NCBI GenBank assembly: GCA_002431545.1
Contig: DJFY01000040.1
Coordinates: forward strand, 7,031 to 26,356
Reading direction: 5' to 3'
Origin: Cellvibrionales bacterium UBA5860
Lineage (GTDB): Bacteria > Pseudomonadota > Gammaproteobacteria > Pseudomonadales > Porticoccaceae
Length of the DNA stretch: 19,326 bases
The notes under the pieces are model-generated. The model saw nothing but the letters and a program-made list of their open reading frames with translations. It made no database searches and was not told the DNA's origin. A program made the translations under genes and the position numbers. Positions 1-8,287 of the stretch are shown one piece after another (the stretch's first letter is position 1; every line of letters starts with the position of its first letter).

Positions 1-2
1 CC

Positions 3-992
3 GGCATCATGATCGCACTAAGAAGCGCCGGCCAGGCTGTTGGTTGGGGCTTTCAGCTTCAATCCCCAGCGGTTATCACCTTTCTGGCGTGTTTGTTTTT
101 TGTTATCGCACAGATGTTTGCCGGGCAACTCACTATCGGTACGCGTTGGATGGGCCTGGGCCAGCACCTGACGGAAGGCACCAGCATGCTCAGTTCATTC
201 ACAACGGGCATCCTGGCAACGGTTGTCGCCAGTCCCTGTACCGCACCTTTTATGGGTACCGCTATCGGGGTTGCCTTGACACAATCACCCCAGGTCAGCC
301 TGGCCATATTTGCCGCGGTGGGACTGGGTATGGCGCTGCCTTTTCTGCTGCTAACCTGGATACCCGGCCTGTTGCAGCTGATGCCACGGCCCGGCCCCTG
401 GATGCAAACTTTTAGTCAGGTTCTCGCCTTTCCCTTGTACGGCAGCGTCCTCTGGCTCTTGTGGGTACTGGGCCGGCAAACCGACATCGACCACGTCATC
501 GCCGTTGCCTCGGGCCTGCTGCTGCTGGCATTCGCCCTTTGGCTGTTACGTCGGACCCAGGGTATCTCGGGTCGTGCCTGCGCACTGATCGTTGCAGGCT
601 GTGCCCTGGCGATCGTCGTTGTCTCCGCCAAGCCTATCAACACCAGGCCGGCATCGTGGCAACACTACAGCGAAGCCAAACTGGAGGCCTTACGCACTGC
701 CGGGGAACCGGTGTTCATCAACCTGACGGCGGCCTGGTGTATCACCTGTCTGGCCAATGAAAAAATCGCTTTGGACTCACCTGAATTCCATCAGTTGCTC
801 GTCGAACAGGGAATCACTTACCTCAAAGGTGACTGGACCAACGCAGACGCCGAGATTACCCGACTATTGAATCACCACAACAGGAACGGCGTGCCACTGT
901 ACCTGTATTACGGCCGCGAAGGCGCGCCGGTGAAGGTTCTGCCGCAGTTACTTACCCCCGGTATCGTGTCCGCCGCACTGAAGGATGGTTAA
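3..992 (+). CDS. dsbD: Thiol:disulfide interchange protein, DsbD/ScsB family, C-terminal part (5' end cut by window)
   Basis: Inner-membrane protein that carries electrons from cytoplasmic thioredoxin to periplasmic thiol partners. The frame is open to the left edge, so the N-terminal part lies outside the window. Counting from the Met at base 9, several hydrophobic segments follow; the motif ASPCTAPFMG places a membrane cysteine at residue 77, the equivalent of the second redox cysteine of the DsbD membrane domain. FPLYGSVLWLLWVLGRQ (about 141-157) is typical of the DsbD/ScsB branch. After a last helix (about 190-207) comes a thioredoxin-like domain with the redox pair in WCITC (Cys244, Cys247) and a cis-proline type NGVPLY near 293. 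The stop is TAA at 990-992. It lies directly before aroQ, as in Pseudomonas. Whether it is strictly DsbD or a ScsB-like paralogue cannot be settled without the missing N-terminal domain. Confidence 0.9.
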   Translation, partial: GIMIALRSAGQAVGWGFQLQSPAVITFLACLFFVIAQMFAGQLTIGTRWMGLGQHLTEGTSMLSSFTTGILATVVASPCTAPFMGTAIGVALTQSPQVSLAIFAAVGLGMALPFLLLTWIPGLLQLMPRPGPWMQTFSQVLAFPLYGSVLWLLWVLGRQTDIDHVIAVASGLLLLAFALWLLRRTQGISGRACALIVAGCALAIVVVSAKPINTRPASWQHYSEAKLEALRTAGEPVFINLTAAWCITCLANEKIALDSPEFHQLLVEQGITYLKGDWTNADAEITRLLNHHNRNGVPLYLYYGREGAPVKVLPQLLTPGIVSAALKDG

Positions 993-1139
993 ACCAGGCA
1001 ATATACTGGCGCCACCCTGCTGGTATATTGAGCAGAAATGAGCTCAACGTCGCTAAAATAGCGTTAAAACTGGACAATCTCGCCCACCTTCGGCACACTC
1101 TCCCCGTCTTGCCAAGGTCGCGACCTTCAGAAGGGGAAT
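993..1139 (+). promoter_or_regulatory. dsbD-aroQ spacer with three inverted repeats
   Basis: This 147-base spacer probably carries the promoter of the aroQ-accBC run. It contains TTGAGC (1028-1033) paired with GCTCAA (1042-1047), CGCTA-AAA-TAGCG (1051-1063), and a perfect 14-base palindrome AAGGTCGCGACCTT (1114-1127). TAAAAT at 1054-1059 resembles a -10 element, but no -35 box at normal spacing is convincing. A Shine-Dalgarno stretch AAGGGG (1131-1136) precedes the aroQ ATG. The repeats are seen; an operator or leader role is inference. Confidence 0.4.
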
Positions 1140-1589
1140 ATGGCTACCATCCTCGTGCTTCACGGACCAAACCTGAATCTGCTCGGCACGCGGGAACCCG
1201 GCATCTACGGCGCGCGCAACCTGGGAGACGTGGACAGGAAACTCAATGAGCTTTGCCGTCAGGCCGGGCACCATTTTTTGTCGCTACAAAGTAACGCCGA
1301 ATACGAGCTGGTGGAACGGGTTCAGGAAGCCTCTGCCGAGGGCGTACAGTTTATTATCCTCAACCCGGCGGCGTTCACTCACACGAGCATCGCCCTGCGC
1401 GACGCCTTGCTCGCCGTTGCAATACCTTTTATCGAAGTGCATGTTTCCAACGTGCACGCCCGCGAAGCCTTTCGGCAAAACTCCTATTTTAGTGATATTG
1501 CCGTCGGCACGATCACAGGTCTGGGCACCCTTGGCTACGAGTTGGCCTTGACCGCCGCCTTTGAAAAGCTCTCACAATCGTCTTCTTAA
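1140..1589 (+). CDS. aroQ: 3-dehydroquinate dehydratase, type II
   Basis: Cytoplasmic enzyme of the shikimate pathway that dehydrates 3-dehydroquinate to 3-dehydroshikimate. At 149 residues it has the usual length of the type II family. The family signature is at the N-terminus (HGPNLNLLGTREP, 8-20), with the catalytic arginine and tyrosine at Arg18 and Tyr23. Asn75, His81, Glu99, His101 (in IEVHVSN) and Arg112 match the known active-site set, and the closing motif SDIAVGTITGLG is present at about 118-129. The ATG at 1140 has AAGGGG four bases upstream of it. It is followed after 28 bases by accB, an arrangement widespread in gammaproteobacteria, so co-transcription is likely. Confidence 0.97.
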   Translation: MATILVLHGPNLNLLGTREPGIYGARNLGDVDRKLNELCRQAGHHFLSLQSNAEYELVERVQEASAEGVQFIILNPAAFTHTSIALRDALLAVAIPFIEVHVSNVHAREAFRQNSYFSDIAVGTITGLGTLGYELALTAAFEKLSQSSS

Positions 1590-1617
1590 CTCCAGTATCT
1601 GAAACGGGAAAGCTTGC

Positions 1618-2082
1618 ATGGATATACGTAAAGTCAAAAAACTAATCGAGCTGTTGGAGGAATCCGATATCGGCGAACTCGAGATCAAAGAGGGTGAAGA
1701 ATCCGTGCGTATCACCCGTGCCACACCTTCAGTGCAAGCTGTTGTACAACCGGCGATGGCGCCTGCTGTCGCCCCCCCTCCGATGCCGGTGCCGAGCGAA
1801 ACAGCAAGCGCCCCGGCGGCGGAGGCGGATAAGGCCGGCGAGCCGACTGGGCATATCATCCGCTCGCCCATGGTCGGTACTTTTTACCGGGCCCCCGCTC
1901 CGGGCGCTCCACCCTTTGTTGAACCAGGCCAATCTGTCAACGCCGGTGACGTCCTGTGTATTGTCGAAGCCATGAAAATGATGAACCAGATCGAGGCCGA
2001 CAAGTCGGGCACTGTCGGCGAAGTTCTCGTTGGCGACGGAGAGCCCGTAGAGTTCGACCAGCCCATGATCACCATCGTTTAA
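1618..2082 (+). CDS. accB: Acetyl-CoA carboxylase biotin carboxyl carrier protein (BCCP)
   Basis: Carries the covalently bound biotin of acetyl-CoA carboxylase, the committed step of fatty-acid synthesis. The 154 residues split into an N-terminal segment (MDIRKVKKLIELLEE), an Ala/Pro-rich flexible linker at about 38-75, and a C-terminal biotinyl domain from about 79. The biotin site EAMKMM places the modified lysine at Lys120. The thumb insertion typical of bacterial BCCP is present at about 91-100 (RAPAPGAPPF). A purine-rich stretch ACGGGA lies nine bases before the ATG. It sits between aroQ and accC with gaps of 28 and 26 bases. In Escherichia coli BCCP affects expression of its own operon; nothing in this sequence shows whether that holds here. 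Confidence 0.97.
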   Translation: MDIRKVKKLIELLEESDIGELEIKEGEESVRITRATPSVQAVVQPAMAPAVAPPPMPVPSETASAPAAEADKAGEPTGHIIRSPMVGTFYRAPAPGAPPFVEPGQSVNAGDVLCIVEAMKMMNQIEADKSGTVGEVLVGDGEPVEFDQPMITIV

Positions 2083-2108
2083 ACTAATCGCCAGGGCATT
2101 CCTAGACC

Positions 2109-3449
2109 ATGTTAGACAAAGTACTGATTGCCAACCGCGGCGAGATAGGTTTACGGATTTTACGCGCCTGCCGTGAACTCGGCATAAAAACCGTCGCCGT
2201 ACACTCCAAGGTCGACGCCGATCTGAAACATGTTCGTCTGGCCGACGAAACCGTGTGCATTGGACCCAATCCGCCCAACGAAAGCTACCTCAACATTCCC
2301 GCCATCATCAGTGCGATGGAAGTGACTGACTCGGTCGCCGTGCATCCGGGCTACGGTTTTCTCGCCGAAAACGCGGACTTCGCGGAACAGGTCGAACGCA
2401 GCGGCTTTATTTTTATCGGTCCCAAGGCAGACGTGATTCGATTGATGGGAGACAAAGTCTCGGCCATTGAGGCCATGCGCAAGGCGGGCGTACCGACAGT
2501 GCCGGGATCCAATGGTGCCCTGGGTGACGACAGCAAAAAAAATACGGCTATTGCCAACGAAATCGGCTTCCCCGTGATCATCAAGGCGGCGGCCGGCGGC
2601 GGCGGGCGCGGCATGCGCGTGGTGCATACGGAGGCCAGTCTGCTCAACGCGATTTCGGTGACCCGCGCCGAGGCCAAGGCGGCCTTTGGCGACGATACGG
2701 TATATATGGAGAAGTTTCTGGAAACACCGCGCCACGTGGAAATCCAGATCCTCGCGGATAACCATGGCAATGTAATCCATCTGGGGGACCGGGACTGCTC
2801 GCTACAGCGCCGGCACCAGAAAGTGCTCGAAGAGGCCCCCGCGCCCGATGTCGATGCGACGGCACGGCAACAGACGCTGGCTGCCTGTGTCCAGGCTTGT
2901 AAGGACATCGGCTATTCCGGCGCGGGCACTTTTGAATTTCTTTACGAAAACGGCAGTTACTACTTTATCGAGATGAACACTCGCGTGCAGGTGGAACACC
3001 CCGTCACCGAGATGATAACCGGAGTCGATATCGTTAAAGAACAGCTGCGCATCGCCAGCGGTGAACAGCTGAGCTTCAAACAGGACGACATTATTTTTCG
3101 CGGACACGCCTTTGAGTGTCGCATCAATGCCGAAGACTCCAAGACGTTCATGCCAAGTCCGGGCAAGGTCACTACGTTTCACCCACCCGGAGGCAACGGC
3201 GTGCGCGTCGACTCCCATTTGTACTGCGGCTACAGCATTCCGCCAAACTACGATTCGTTAATCGCGAAAATCATTACATACGGCAAAGATCGCGACTCGG
3301 CACTGGCACGTATGCGTACCGCGCTGGACGAGCTGTACATTCTGGGTATAAAAACCAACACTGACCTGCAACGCAGTCTGGTCACAGACGCTGCATTTCA
3401 AAAAGGGGGTGTCAACATCCACTATCTGGAAAAGAAACTGGGCCTGTAA
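2109..3449 (+). CDS. accC: Acetyl-CoA carboxylase, biotin carboxylase subunit
   Basis: ATP-grasp enzyme that carboxylates the biotin on BCCP using ATP and bicarbonate. The 446 residues compare with 449 in E. coli and the numbering runs nearly in step. The N-terminal domain begins MLDKVLIANRGEIGLRI. Visible functional residues include Lys159 in PVIIKAAAGGGGRGM (glycine-rich ATP loop 163-168), His209, Lys238 in HQKVLEEAP, Glu276, Glu288 and Asn290 in FIEMN, Arg292 and Glu296. The C-terminal domain carries RINAEDSKTFMPSPGK. The spacer before ATG has only a weak ribosome site, consistent with translation coupled to accB 26 bases upstream. prmA follows after 21 bases. Confidence 0.98.
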   Translation: MLDKVLIANRGEIGLRILRACRELGIKTVAVHSKVDADLKHVRLADETVCIGPNPPNESYLNIPAIISAMEVTDSVAVHPGYGFLAENADFAEQVERSGFIFIGPKADVIRLMGDKVSAIEAMRKAGVPTVPGSNGALGDDSKKNTAIANEIGFPVIIKAAAGGGGRGMRVVHTEASLLNAISVTRAEAKAAFGDDTVYMEKFLETPRHVEIQILADNHGNVIHLGDRDCSLQRRHQKVLEEAPAPDVDATARQQTLAACVQACKDIGYSGAGTFEFLYENGSYYFIEMNTRVQVEHPVTEMITGVDIVKEQLRIASGEQLSFKQDDIIFRGHAFECRINAEDSKTFMPSPGKVTTFHPPGGNGVRVDSHLYCGYSIPPNYDSLIAKIITYGKDRDSALARMRTALDELYILGIKTNTDLQRSLVTDAAFQKGGVNIHYLEKKLGL

Positions 3450-3470
3450 TCGAATGCAGGTCCTTCCGGA

Positions 3471-4364
3471 ATGAATTGGCTGCAGGCTCACATACCGGTC
3501 GAACAGGATAAAGCCGACGCCCTCGAGCTGCTGCTGCTGGCGTCCGGCGCACTATCGGTGACCGTGACCAACCTGGGTAGTGCACCGGTACTGGAACCCG
3601 GACCCGACGAAACACCACTCTGGTCCTCCGTTTGTGTCACCGGCCTTTTCGAAGATCGTGTCGATCGCGCGGCCCTACAATACGACATCGAAGGACGCTT
3701 TCACCCCGCTCCGGAAATTCACTGGGAAAACCTCCAGGATCAGGCTTGGGAACGCTGCTGGATCGAGCGCTTCCAACCGCTACGCTGCGGACATAAACTC
3801 TGGATTTGCCCCTCCTGGAGTGAACCACCGGAACCGAACGCAATAAACTTGATGCTCGATCCCGGCCTCGCCTTCGGCTCGGGCGGCCACGCCACCACCG
3901 CGCTTTGCCTCGAATGGCTGGACGGCAGGGATCTCGGTGACAAAATAGTGATCGACTACGGCTGCGGCTCCGGTATTCTGGCCATCGCTGCGTTATTATT
4001 GGGCGCTCGGCACGCTATCGCTGTCGATATCGATCCGCAAGCACTGGCCGCAACGCGCGAAAATGCTCGCCGCAACGGCATCGACGATAGCCGCCTGCAG
4101 GTGACCACACCGACCGCGACACTGCCGGGTGCCGACGTGCTGGTTGCCAATATTCTGGCAGAGCCATTGATCGAACTTGCCGCAACCCTGGCATCGGCGG
4201 TAAAACCAGGCGGTGAGCTATGCCTTTCCGGCATGTTGAATCCGCAAGCGGAGCAGGTCCGCAACGCATTTAAACTCTGGTTCAGCGATATGACCGTCGC
4301 TCACCGCGACGAATGGACTCGTATTAGTGGAACAAAAAAAAGTACATTTTCCTGCGGACGATGA
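3471..4364 (+). CDS. prmA: Ribosomal protein L11 methyltransferase
   Basis: S-adenosylmethionine-dependent enzyme that trimethylates ribosomal protein L11 in the cytoplasm. The 297 residues contain the L11-recognition N-terminal domain (MNWLQAHIPVEQ start is typical), the family signature PGLAFGSGGHATT at 131-143, methyltransferase motif I IDYGCGSGILAIAA at 161-174, the acidic strand end AVDIDPQA at about 184-191, and the VANILAEPL motif at about 225-233. Members usually stop soon after EWxRLTG; here EWTRISGT is followed by KKSTFSCGR, reading 38 bases into the next gene. An 8-A run (4334-4341) lies in this overlap. It follows accC as in Pseudomonas. Confidence 0.95.
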   Translation: MNWLQAHIPVEQDKADALELLLLASGALSVTVTNLGSAPVLEPGPDETPLWSSVCVTGLFEDRVDRAALQYDIEGRFHPAPEIHWENLQDQAWERCWIERFQPLRCGHKLWICPSWSEPPEPNAINLMLDPGLAFGSGGHATTALCLEWLDGRDLGDKIVIDYGCGSGILAIAALLLGARHAIAVDIDPQALAATRENARRNGIDDSRLQVTTPTATLPGADVLVANILAEPLIELAATLASAVKPGGELCLSGMLNPQAEQVRNAFKLWFSDMTVAHRDEWTRISGTKKSTFSCGR

Positions 4365-5262
4365 CGAGCCGTCAGATCTGAAGCCACCGACGCCTTCCGC
4401 GGCCCGGGCCGCAGCGCCGCGCAGAGTGATCGTCACCCGCTGCCCCCAGTGTAAAGTCACTTTTTTTGCCACCGCTGCCCAATTGAAAGCGGCGAGTGGT
4501 GCAGTACGTTGCGGCGTTTGCCAGCACATTTTCGATGCCCTGGAACACGAAGAAAAAACGCCTGAAAAAGATTCGAACACCGCAACGGGGGCGCAACCGC
4601 TTGACGCGAGTCAAAGTGTGTCTTTGCCTGCCAAGGCTCAGGTGTCGCCTACCGGAGAACTGCCGAGCCCCGGCTTGTCGGACAACAAGAGTACAGCTGT
4701 CGGCAACCCGCTCCATGTGGATGCCGACATCAACCCGCTACCCGAGCTACTGACCGCGCGATTCGGTAAGAAAAAAATATCCACCCTTTACAGTGCGCCG
4801 GTGTTCACCCGCAGTCTGGTTGCTGTCGGTATATTGTGTCTGGCACTGCAATTCGTGTTTACCTTTTCGAAACAATGGGGTCAGCAACCTCACCTGCGTT
4901 CGGTCATCGTTCCTGTATGCTCGGTAATCGGCTGCCAGATCGGCGAGTTGCAGAACATCGCCCTGATCACGAGTGAATCTCTTTCAGTGAGCGCCCACGG
5001 CAGTTTTCAGGACGTGCTTTCGATCAGGCTAATGCTGACCAACCACGCAGCCTTCGCGCAACCCTTTCCAAAACTCCTGCTGCGCTTCACCGATACCGCC
5101 GGCAACAGTGTGGCACAACGCCTGTTCGAACCAAAAGAGTACCTGGCAGCAAAATTCACCAACCACAATCGCTTTCCCGCCCGCCAGGCGGTGCGCGTAC
5201 AATTCGATATTATGGACCCTGGCGAAGCCGCGGTGTCTTACACCCTCGATATAAGAAAATAG
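4327..5262 (+). CDS. Zinc-ribbon and DUF3426 domain single-pass membrane protein
   Basis: A family of unknown function found beside prmA and dusB in many gammaproteobacteria. The longest frame starts at GTG 4327, overlapping prmA by 38 bases and giving 311 residues. The family usually begins at the equivalent of VIVTRCPQCK, so an internal GTG at 4426 (278 residues, no overlap) is an equally plausible start; neither has a good ribosome site. Two CxxC pairs (Cys39/Cys42 and Cys62/Cys65 in the long form) make an MJ0042-type zinc ribbon. A polar low-complexity linker follows to about 150, then one membrane helix at about 160-180, then a C-terminal DUF3426 domain (from about 190) presumably in the periplasm. 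The layout suggests a cytoplasmic metal-binding head linked to an external domain (inference). Confidence 0.85.
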   Translation: MEQKKVHFPADDDEPSDLKPPTPSAARAAAPRRVIVTRCPQCKVTFFATAAQLKAASGAVRCGVCQHIFDALEHEEKTPEKDSNTATGAQPLDASQSVSLPAKAQVSPTGELPSPGLSDNKSTAVGNPLHVDADINPLPELLTARFGKKKISTLYSAPVFTRSLVAVGILCLALQFVFTFSKQWGQQPHLRSVIVPVCSVIGCQIGELQNIALITSESLSVSAHGSFQDVLSIRLMLTNHAAFAQPFPKLLLRFTDTAGNSVAQRLFEPKEYLAAKFTNHNRFPARQAVRVQFDIMDPGEAAVSYTLDIRK

Positions 5263-5282
5263 TACTTCCCGTCCCCGGCCCC

Positions 5283-5311
5283 TTCAATTAACACCTTGCC
5301 CCAAGTATGAT
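5283..5311 (+). promoter_or_regulatory. Candidate dusB-fis promoter with GC-rich discriminator
   Basis: TATGAT at 5306-5311 matches five of six bases of the -10 consensus. At 17 bases upstream, TTCAAT (5283-5288) is a weak -35 match (three of six). The -10 is followed at once by GCGCGGCCC, a GC-rich discriminator of the kind found at growth-rate and ppGpp-controlled promoters such as those of rRNA and E. coli dusB-fis. It lies in the 109-base gap before dusB. The motif is seen; the regulation is inferred. Confidence 0.45.
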
Positions 5312-5371
5312 GCGCGGCCCATTGTCGCGATCACGCCTAAGCCCTGATCACCAACGCGGAAGCCCGGCGCA

Positions 5372-6364
5372 TTGATTCAAATCGGCAAACACATATTGCA
5401 AAGCCGCGTCGTCCTGGCACCCATGGCCGGACTGACCGACGCGCCCTTTCGAAGCATTTGCCGCGGCTATGGGGCCGCGGCGGCAACAGCGGAGATGCTC
5501 ACCGCGAACTGGCAGTTATGGGACTCAGCGAAATCTCGCGCGCGCTTGCCGAGTACGTCCTGGCCAGAACCACGCACGGTACAAATTGCCGGCGCTGACC
5601 CAAACCAGTTGGCCGATGCCGCGTCGCGTTGTGTCGATGCCGGCGCTCAGATCGTCGATATCAACATGGGTTGTCCGGCAAAAAAAGTTTGCAAAAAGGC
5701 CGCTGGATCCGCATTACTATCCGACGCAAAACTCGTTGCGAAAATCCTCACCGCGGTGGCGCGCCGCGTACCCGTCCCGGTCACTCTGAAAATGCGCACC
5801 GGCAGCGACCCCACACACCGCAACGCAGTGCATATCGCCTCCATAGCAGAAGATGCCGGCGTGCAGGCCCTGGCCATTCACGGACGCACCAGAGCCTGTA
5901 AATTCAGGGGTCAGGCGGAATTCGACACCATAGCGTCTGTAGTCGATCGCGTGAGCATACCGGTTTTTGCCAACGGTGATATAGACTCGCCCCTTTATGC
6001 AAAAACTGTTTTGAAATCTACGGGGGCTGCTGGCATCATGATTGGCCGCGGAGCGATGGGCCAACCCTGGATATTTCGTCAGACCAATCGATTACTGGCA
6101 ACCGGGGCTACGCCAGAAATACCTTCGGCTATGGAAATACGTCGTTGTATTTCCACTCACATGGCCGCAATACAGTCGTTTTATGGGGAAGAGAACGCGC
6201 CGCGCTTTTGCAGAAAGCATGTAGTCGCCTATTTCGCAAGGCTAGGTTTTTCAAAAAGCGTACAAAGGACCTTTAATTTGTTACCCAGCACAATTACTCA
6301 GGAAGAATATATTAGTGAGTGCCTGGCAGCGCTAAATAACAATAATCGGAGCGAAGCCGCATGA
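5372..6364 (+). CDS. dusB: tRNA-dihydrouridine synthase DusB
   Basis: FMN enzyme that reduces specific uridines in tRNA to dihydrouridine. The 330-residue frame starts at TTG 5372, supported by GCGGAAG nine bases upstream and by the family-typical opening (MIQIGKHILQSRVVLAPMAG). The flavin-site motif APMAGLTDAPFR is at 16-27. The catalytic cysteine is Cys101 in NMGCPAKKV. KMRTG (from Lys140), HGRTR (170-174) and the GRGAMGQPWIF motif at about 224-234 complete the TIM-barrel active site. Its stop overlaps the fis start by four bases (ATGA), the classic dusB-fis arrangement of gammaproteobacteria, so it shares a transcript with fis and probably purH. Confidence 0.96.
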   Translation: MIQIGKHILQSRVVLAPMAGLTDAPFRSICRGYGAAAATAEMLTANWQLWDSAKSRARLPSTSWPEPRTVQIAGADPNQLADAASRCVDAGAQIVDINMGCPAKKVCKKAAGSALLSDAKLVAKILTAVARRVPVPVTLKMRTGSDPTHRNAVHIASIAEDAGVQALAIHGRTRACKFRGQAEFDTIASVVDRVSIPVFANGDIDSPLYAKTVLKSTGAAGIMIGRGAMGQPWIFRQTNRLLATGATPEIPSAMEIRRCISTHMAAIQSFYGEENAPRFCRKHVVAYFARLGFSKSVQRTFNLLPSTITQEEYISECLAALNNNNRSEAA

Positions 6365-6657
6365 ACTCTAAAACCACTTTTACTTTTGAAGAAAGCGAAG
6401 ATTTCCACACCGAGGTGCAGACCCTGCCCCGCCACTCCTTGCGACGTTGCGTCGAAATCGCCATGGAGGATTATTTCGCCGATCTCGGTGGGCACAGCTG
6501 CGCCGACGTCTACAATATGGTAATGCAGGAAGTCGAAGCCCCGCTGTTCGCAGCAGTGATGAAATACACGCGCGACAACCAGACCAAAGCCGCTGAAATT
6601 CTGAGCATCAGTCGCGGCACACTTCGCAAAAAACTTCGACAGTACGATCTGCTATAA
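6361..6657 (+). CDS. fis: DNA-binding protein Fis
   Basis: Small nucleoid-associated protein that bends DNA and activates rRNA promoters during fast growth. At 98 residues it is the same length as E. coli Fis and aligns without gaps over the C-terminal half. The dimer core includes DVYNMVMQEVEAPLF (49-63), and the helix-turn-helix is NQTKAAEILSISRGTLRKK (73-91). DNA-contact residues Asn73, Thr75, Arg85, Thr87 and Lys90 are kept; position 84, Asn in E. coli, is Ser here, and Arg76 is Lys. The start codon overlaps the dusB stop, so translation is probably coupled. purH begins 24 bases after the stop. Confidence 0.97.
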   Translation: MNSKTTFTFEESEDFHTEVQTLPRHSLRRCVEIAMEDYFADLGGHSCADVYNMVMQEVEAPLFAAVMKYTRDNQTKAAEILSISRGTLRKKLRQYDLL

Positions 6658-6681
6658 CCCACTTTACAAGGTATTAACATC

Positions 6682-8268
6682 GTGAACGAACGCGTGCGTA
6701 TTCGGCGGGCGCTGCTCAGCGTGTCAGATAAAACGGGCATCGTGGAATTTGCCGGGAAACTGATCGAAGCTGGCGTCGAAATTCTGTCGACCGGCGGCAC
6801 TTTCAAACTGCTTCAGGAAAACTCGGTGCCGGTCATCGAGGTGTCCGACTATACCGGCTTTCCGGAAATGATGGACGGGCGCGTCAAAACGCTGCATCCC
6901 AAGGTTCACGGTGGCATCCTGGGACGACGCGGACAGGACGACAACGCCATGGCCGAACATGGCATCAACCCGATCGACATGGTCGTGGTTAACCTTTACC
7001 CCTTCCAGCAAACCGTTGCCGCACCGGACTGCACACTCGCGAATGCGATAGAAAATATCGACATCGGCGGCCCCACCATGGTGCGTGCCGCCGCCAAGAA
7101 CCACCGTTATGTAGCCGTCGTGGTGCGCCCCGATCAGTACGACACCATCGCAGAAGAACTCTCGCAAAACGACGGCTGCCTGAACGCCGATACCCGCTTT
7201 GATCTGGCGGTTGCCGCTTTTGAACACACCGCGGCCTACGATGGCGCAATCGCCAACTATCTCGGCACCAAGCTCGAGGAAAACGACGAAGCGGGAACTA
7301 CCGGTATACTACCCCGCACCTGGAATATGCAGTTTAAAAAGAGCCTGGTCATGCGTTATGGCGAAAACCCGCATCAACGGGCCGCCTTTTATACCGAAGA
7401 CAACCCCGAATCCGGCTCTATTGCCACTGCCAAACAACTGCAAGGTAAAACCCTCTCGTACAACAATATCGCCGACACAGACGCCGCTCTCGAGTGCGTT
7501 AAACAGTTCTCCGAAACCGCCTGCGTCATCGTCAAACACGCCAATCCCTGCGGCGTCGCGCTCGCAGAGAATCTGCTTGAAGCCTATGAAATGGCCTATT
7601 TGACCGATCCCGAATCAGCTTTTGGCGGCATTATCGCTTTTAATCGGGAACTGGATGGAGAAACCACGCGCACTATTGTCGAGCGACAATTTGTAGAAGT
7701 CATTATCGCGCCCAGCGTAAGCCAGGAAGCAATAGAAGCTGCCAGCAGCAAAAAAAATGTTCGCCTGCTGGCAAGCGGAACGTGGCCAGCGCAGCAAAGC
7801 CGCCGCTGGGACTACAAAAAGGTCGCGGGGGGGTTGCTGGTACAGGAGCAGGATATCGCCATGTGCGACCGCCAGCAGCTAAAAGTCGTCAGCAAACGCC
7901 CTCCCTCGGAGGCGGAGACCGACGATCTGCTGTTCGCCTGGCGCGTCGCCAAATTTGTTAAATCCAACGCCATCGTCTACGCCCGGGGGTGCCAGACTGT
8001 CGGCGTAGGCGCAGGCCAGATGAGTCGCGTCAATTCCGCCCGCATCGCCGCTATCAAGGCCGAGCACGCCGGTCTCCAAGTAAAGGGCTCCGTCATGGCC
8101 TCCGACGCCTTCTTTCCTTTTCGAGACGGCATCGATAACGCTGCCGAAGCCGGTATCAGAGCCGTGATTCAACCCGGCGGTTCTATTCGCGACGAAGAGG
8201 TCATCGCTGCCGCCGACGAGAATGATATGGCGATGGTCTTTACCGGCACGCGACACTTCCGCCACTGA
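6682..8268 (+). CDS. purH: Bifunctional AICAR formyltransferase / IMP cyclohydrolase
   Basis: Catalyses the last two steps of purine synthesis: formylation of AICAR by 10-formyltetrahydrofolate and ring closure to IMP. The 528 residues start at GTG 6682, with AAGG about eleven bases upstream. The IMP cyclohydrolase domain (about 1-150, MGS-like fold) shows LLSVSDKTGI, ILSTGGTFKLL and DGRVKTLHPKVHGG. The transformylase domain shows MRYGENPHQRAAFY (224-237), QGKTLSYNN, and the catalytic pair Lys285-His286 in VKHANPCGVA. The C-terminus (ASDAFFPFRDG, FTGTRHFRH) is complete. It follows fis as in Pseudomonas, but the usual next gene purD is absent. Confidence 0.98.
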   Translation: MNERVRIRRALLSVSDKTGIVEFAGKLIEAGVEILSTGGTFKLLQENSVPVIEVSDYTGFPEMMDGRVKTLHPKVHGGILGRRGQDDNAMAEHGINPIDMVVVNLYPFQQTVAAPDCTLANAIENIDIGGPTMVRAAAKNHRYVAVVVRPDQYDTIAEELSQNDGCLNADTRFDLAVAAFEHTAAYDGAIANYLGTKLEENDEAGTTGILPRTWNMQFKKSLVMRYGENPHQRAAFYTEDNPESGSIATAKQLQGKTLSYNNIADTDAALECVKQFSETACVIVKHANPCGVALAENLLEAYEMAYLTDPESAFGGIIAFNRELDGETTRTIVERQFVEVIIAPSVSQEAIEAASSKKNVRLLASGTWPAQQSRRWDYKKVAGGLLVQEQDIAMCDRQQLKVVSKRPPSEAETDDLLFAWRVAKFVKSNAIVYARGCQTVGVGAGQMSRVNSARIAAIKAEHAGLQVKGSVMASDAFFPFRDGIDNAAEAGIRAVIQPGGSIRDEEVIAAADENDMAMVFTGTRHFRH

Positions 8269-8287
8269 AACACCCATTGCTGCATTC

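Noticed and set aside
2160..2780. Long antisense frame of 206 codons within accC
   Set aside because: It lies wholly inside the firmly identified accC, has no family features and no ribosome site; it is a shadow of codon bias.
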